Assembly: GCF_028610705.1 (NCBI RefSeq)
Contig: NZ_JAQQWT010000015.1
Span: 1 to 64,000, forward strand
DNA: 64,000 bases
Direction: 5' to 3'
Origin: Halalkalibacter alkalisediminis
Lineage (GTDB): Bacteria > Bacillota > Bacilli > Bacillales > Bacillaceae_D
Part shown: positions 63,310 to 64,000 of the stretch, in pieces
Numbering within the stretch: position 1 is the first letter of the stretch
Layout: each line of letters starts with the position of its first letter
Translations under genes and position numbers: made by a program
Notes under the pieces: generated by a model
Databases searched by the model: none
Told to the model about the DNA's origin: nothing
Seen by the model: only the letters and a program-made list of their open reading frames with translations

Positions 63310-64000
63310 TCAACGATTCAATAAAGCGTCCAACTCTTCCTGAAGTAAGAGCGGTAAATAATTTACCTCTGCCGCATCGTCTGGATAGGAAAAACCAAGG
63401 GACTTGCCCTCGACGACCTCAAGTATTTCTTGAATAACTTCATCCATGCCTTGAACATAAAACCGCTGCATAAATTCAAAGTTAAGAGGCTCCTTGGGTA
63501 AATATTCATTGGAGCACACACTTGCATCGACATAATTTACATACGTACGACAAGAGATCGGTCTAATTTCATAGACCATACAACTGTTTGTTTTCTGATC
63601 TAGAAACACACAAGGGATTCCTAACTGTTTGTACTTTATTTTATAAGCATCATCTTTTTTGAAATCAATTTGCTTAACATCGCTTAATAGTGAAGAGTAT
63701 TTATCGATATAGGCCGATACTTGATTTAAGACTTGTTTCTTTCTTTCCTTGTCCATTTGATTAATGAACATCAACATTAATTTTGCTTCTAAGCGCGTGA
63801 TTACGATTGGAAGGAAACAACATTGCGCACACCCCAAAGTACATGATGATTTTAAACTTACTTCGTCTTCAATTTTATTAACCTCCGTACTTACTTGGGA
63901 CAGAAGTTTCTCAAATGCCTCCGCTAAGACATTTTTAACATGCTTCCCTTCACTTTCGTCTAAAACTTGATCTACTACATCTAGAAACGGGAGATCATAA
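63310..64000 (-). CDS. YkgJ/UPF0153 cysteine-cluster protein (5' end cut by window)
   Basis: The frame is open from 64000 with no stop, so the start lies beyond the right edge. At least 229 residues: a helical N-terminal part, then the cysteine cluster CTLGCAQCCFLPIVIT and NSCMVYEIRPISCRTYVNYV of YkgJ/UPF0153 proteins, which probably bind zinc or iron. An internal TTG at 63837 is not the start. Function unknown. Confidence 0.85.
   Translation of the reverse strand, partial: YDLPFLDVVDQVLDESEGKHVKNVLAEAFEKLLSQVSTEVNKIEDEVSLKSSCTLGCAQCCFLPIVITRLEAKLMLMFINQMDKERKKQVLNQVSAYIDKYSSLLSDVKQIDFKKDDAYKIKYKQLGIPCVFLDQKTNSCMVYEIRPISCRTYVNYVDASVCSNEYLPKEPLNFEFMQRFYVQGMDEVIQEILEVVEGKSLGFSYPDDAAEVNYLPLLLQEELDALLNR

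Overview
The window looks like chromosomal DNA of an alkaliphilic or halotolerant, endospore-forming Bacillaceae species (Alkalihalobacillus/Bacillus type). Evidence: spore genes (sspE, sspK, pdaA, sda), a complete ectoine operon, an RNase H1 of the B. halodurans type, PerR boxes, A+T-rich intergenic DNA and strong AGGAGG ribosome binding sites. Gene order from my memory of B. subtilis follows the rrnD-ygxA-perR-gsaB-ygaE-ygaD-ntdP-sspE-fabL-mutY-yfhP-yfhJ-sspK-yfhH-recX-yfhF-yfhE region, then the yfkD/yfkAB area, with other modules inserted. I see no prophage, insertion sequence, CRISPR array or standard tRNA gene.

Layout. 1-225: tandem promoters and leader of an rRNA operon running off the left edge. 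226-9.7 kb: ygxA, ygzB, perR (with PerR box), a second DarA-like PII protein, bcp, a K+ channel, sda, a XRE regulator, hemL, ygaE, ygaD, ntdP. 9.9-22.6 kb: SASP genes, fabL, a quinone reductase, the mutY group, yfhP, yfhJ, sspK, yfhH, a lactate permease, recX, yfhF, a GNAT gene with an unusual tRNA-like leader, yfhE. 22.8-25.2 kb: ectABC. 25.3-38.7 kb: NodB deacetylases, dehydrogenases, a frameshifted benzil reductase, rlmCD, pdaA, fumarase, yfkAB, yfkD. 38.9-46.1 kb: proC, an osmC-yitT-MATE-yczE group, MFS, a metallo-beta-lactamase-fold protein. 46.1-51.6 kb: a DnaA-box cluster, fbpB-like gene, cydAB-type oxidase, phnA, yebC-type gene, small proteins. 51.7-64 kb: pepF, an Lrp/ggt pair, katA with a long PerR-box leader, aldehyde dehydrogenase, rnhA, a lipoprotein deacetylase, an array of hairpins, and a YkgJ-type gene cut by the right edge.

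Themes: peroxide defence (perR, bcp, katA; PerR-box promoters at perR and katA), osmoprotection (ectABC), sporulation (sda, sspE, sspK, pdaA), cell-wall or polysaccharide deacetylation (three NodB proteins) and replication or repair (mutY, recX, rnhA, DnaA boxes). The most unusual signals are noncoding: (i) a 5' leader at 21.67-21.81 kb that folds like a tRNA with no anticodon loop and is followed by mutually exclusive hairpins that can bury the ribosome binding site of a GNAT acetyltransferase; (ii) a near-palindromic cluster of DnaA boxes far from any dnaA gene; (iii) a dispersed structured repeat (15.4, 38.8 and probably 44.2 kb); and (iv) a hairpin array at 63.0 kb.
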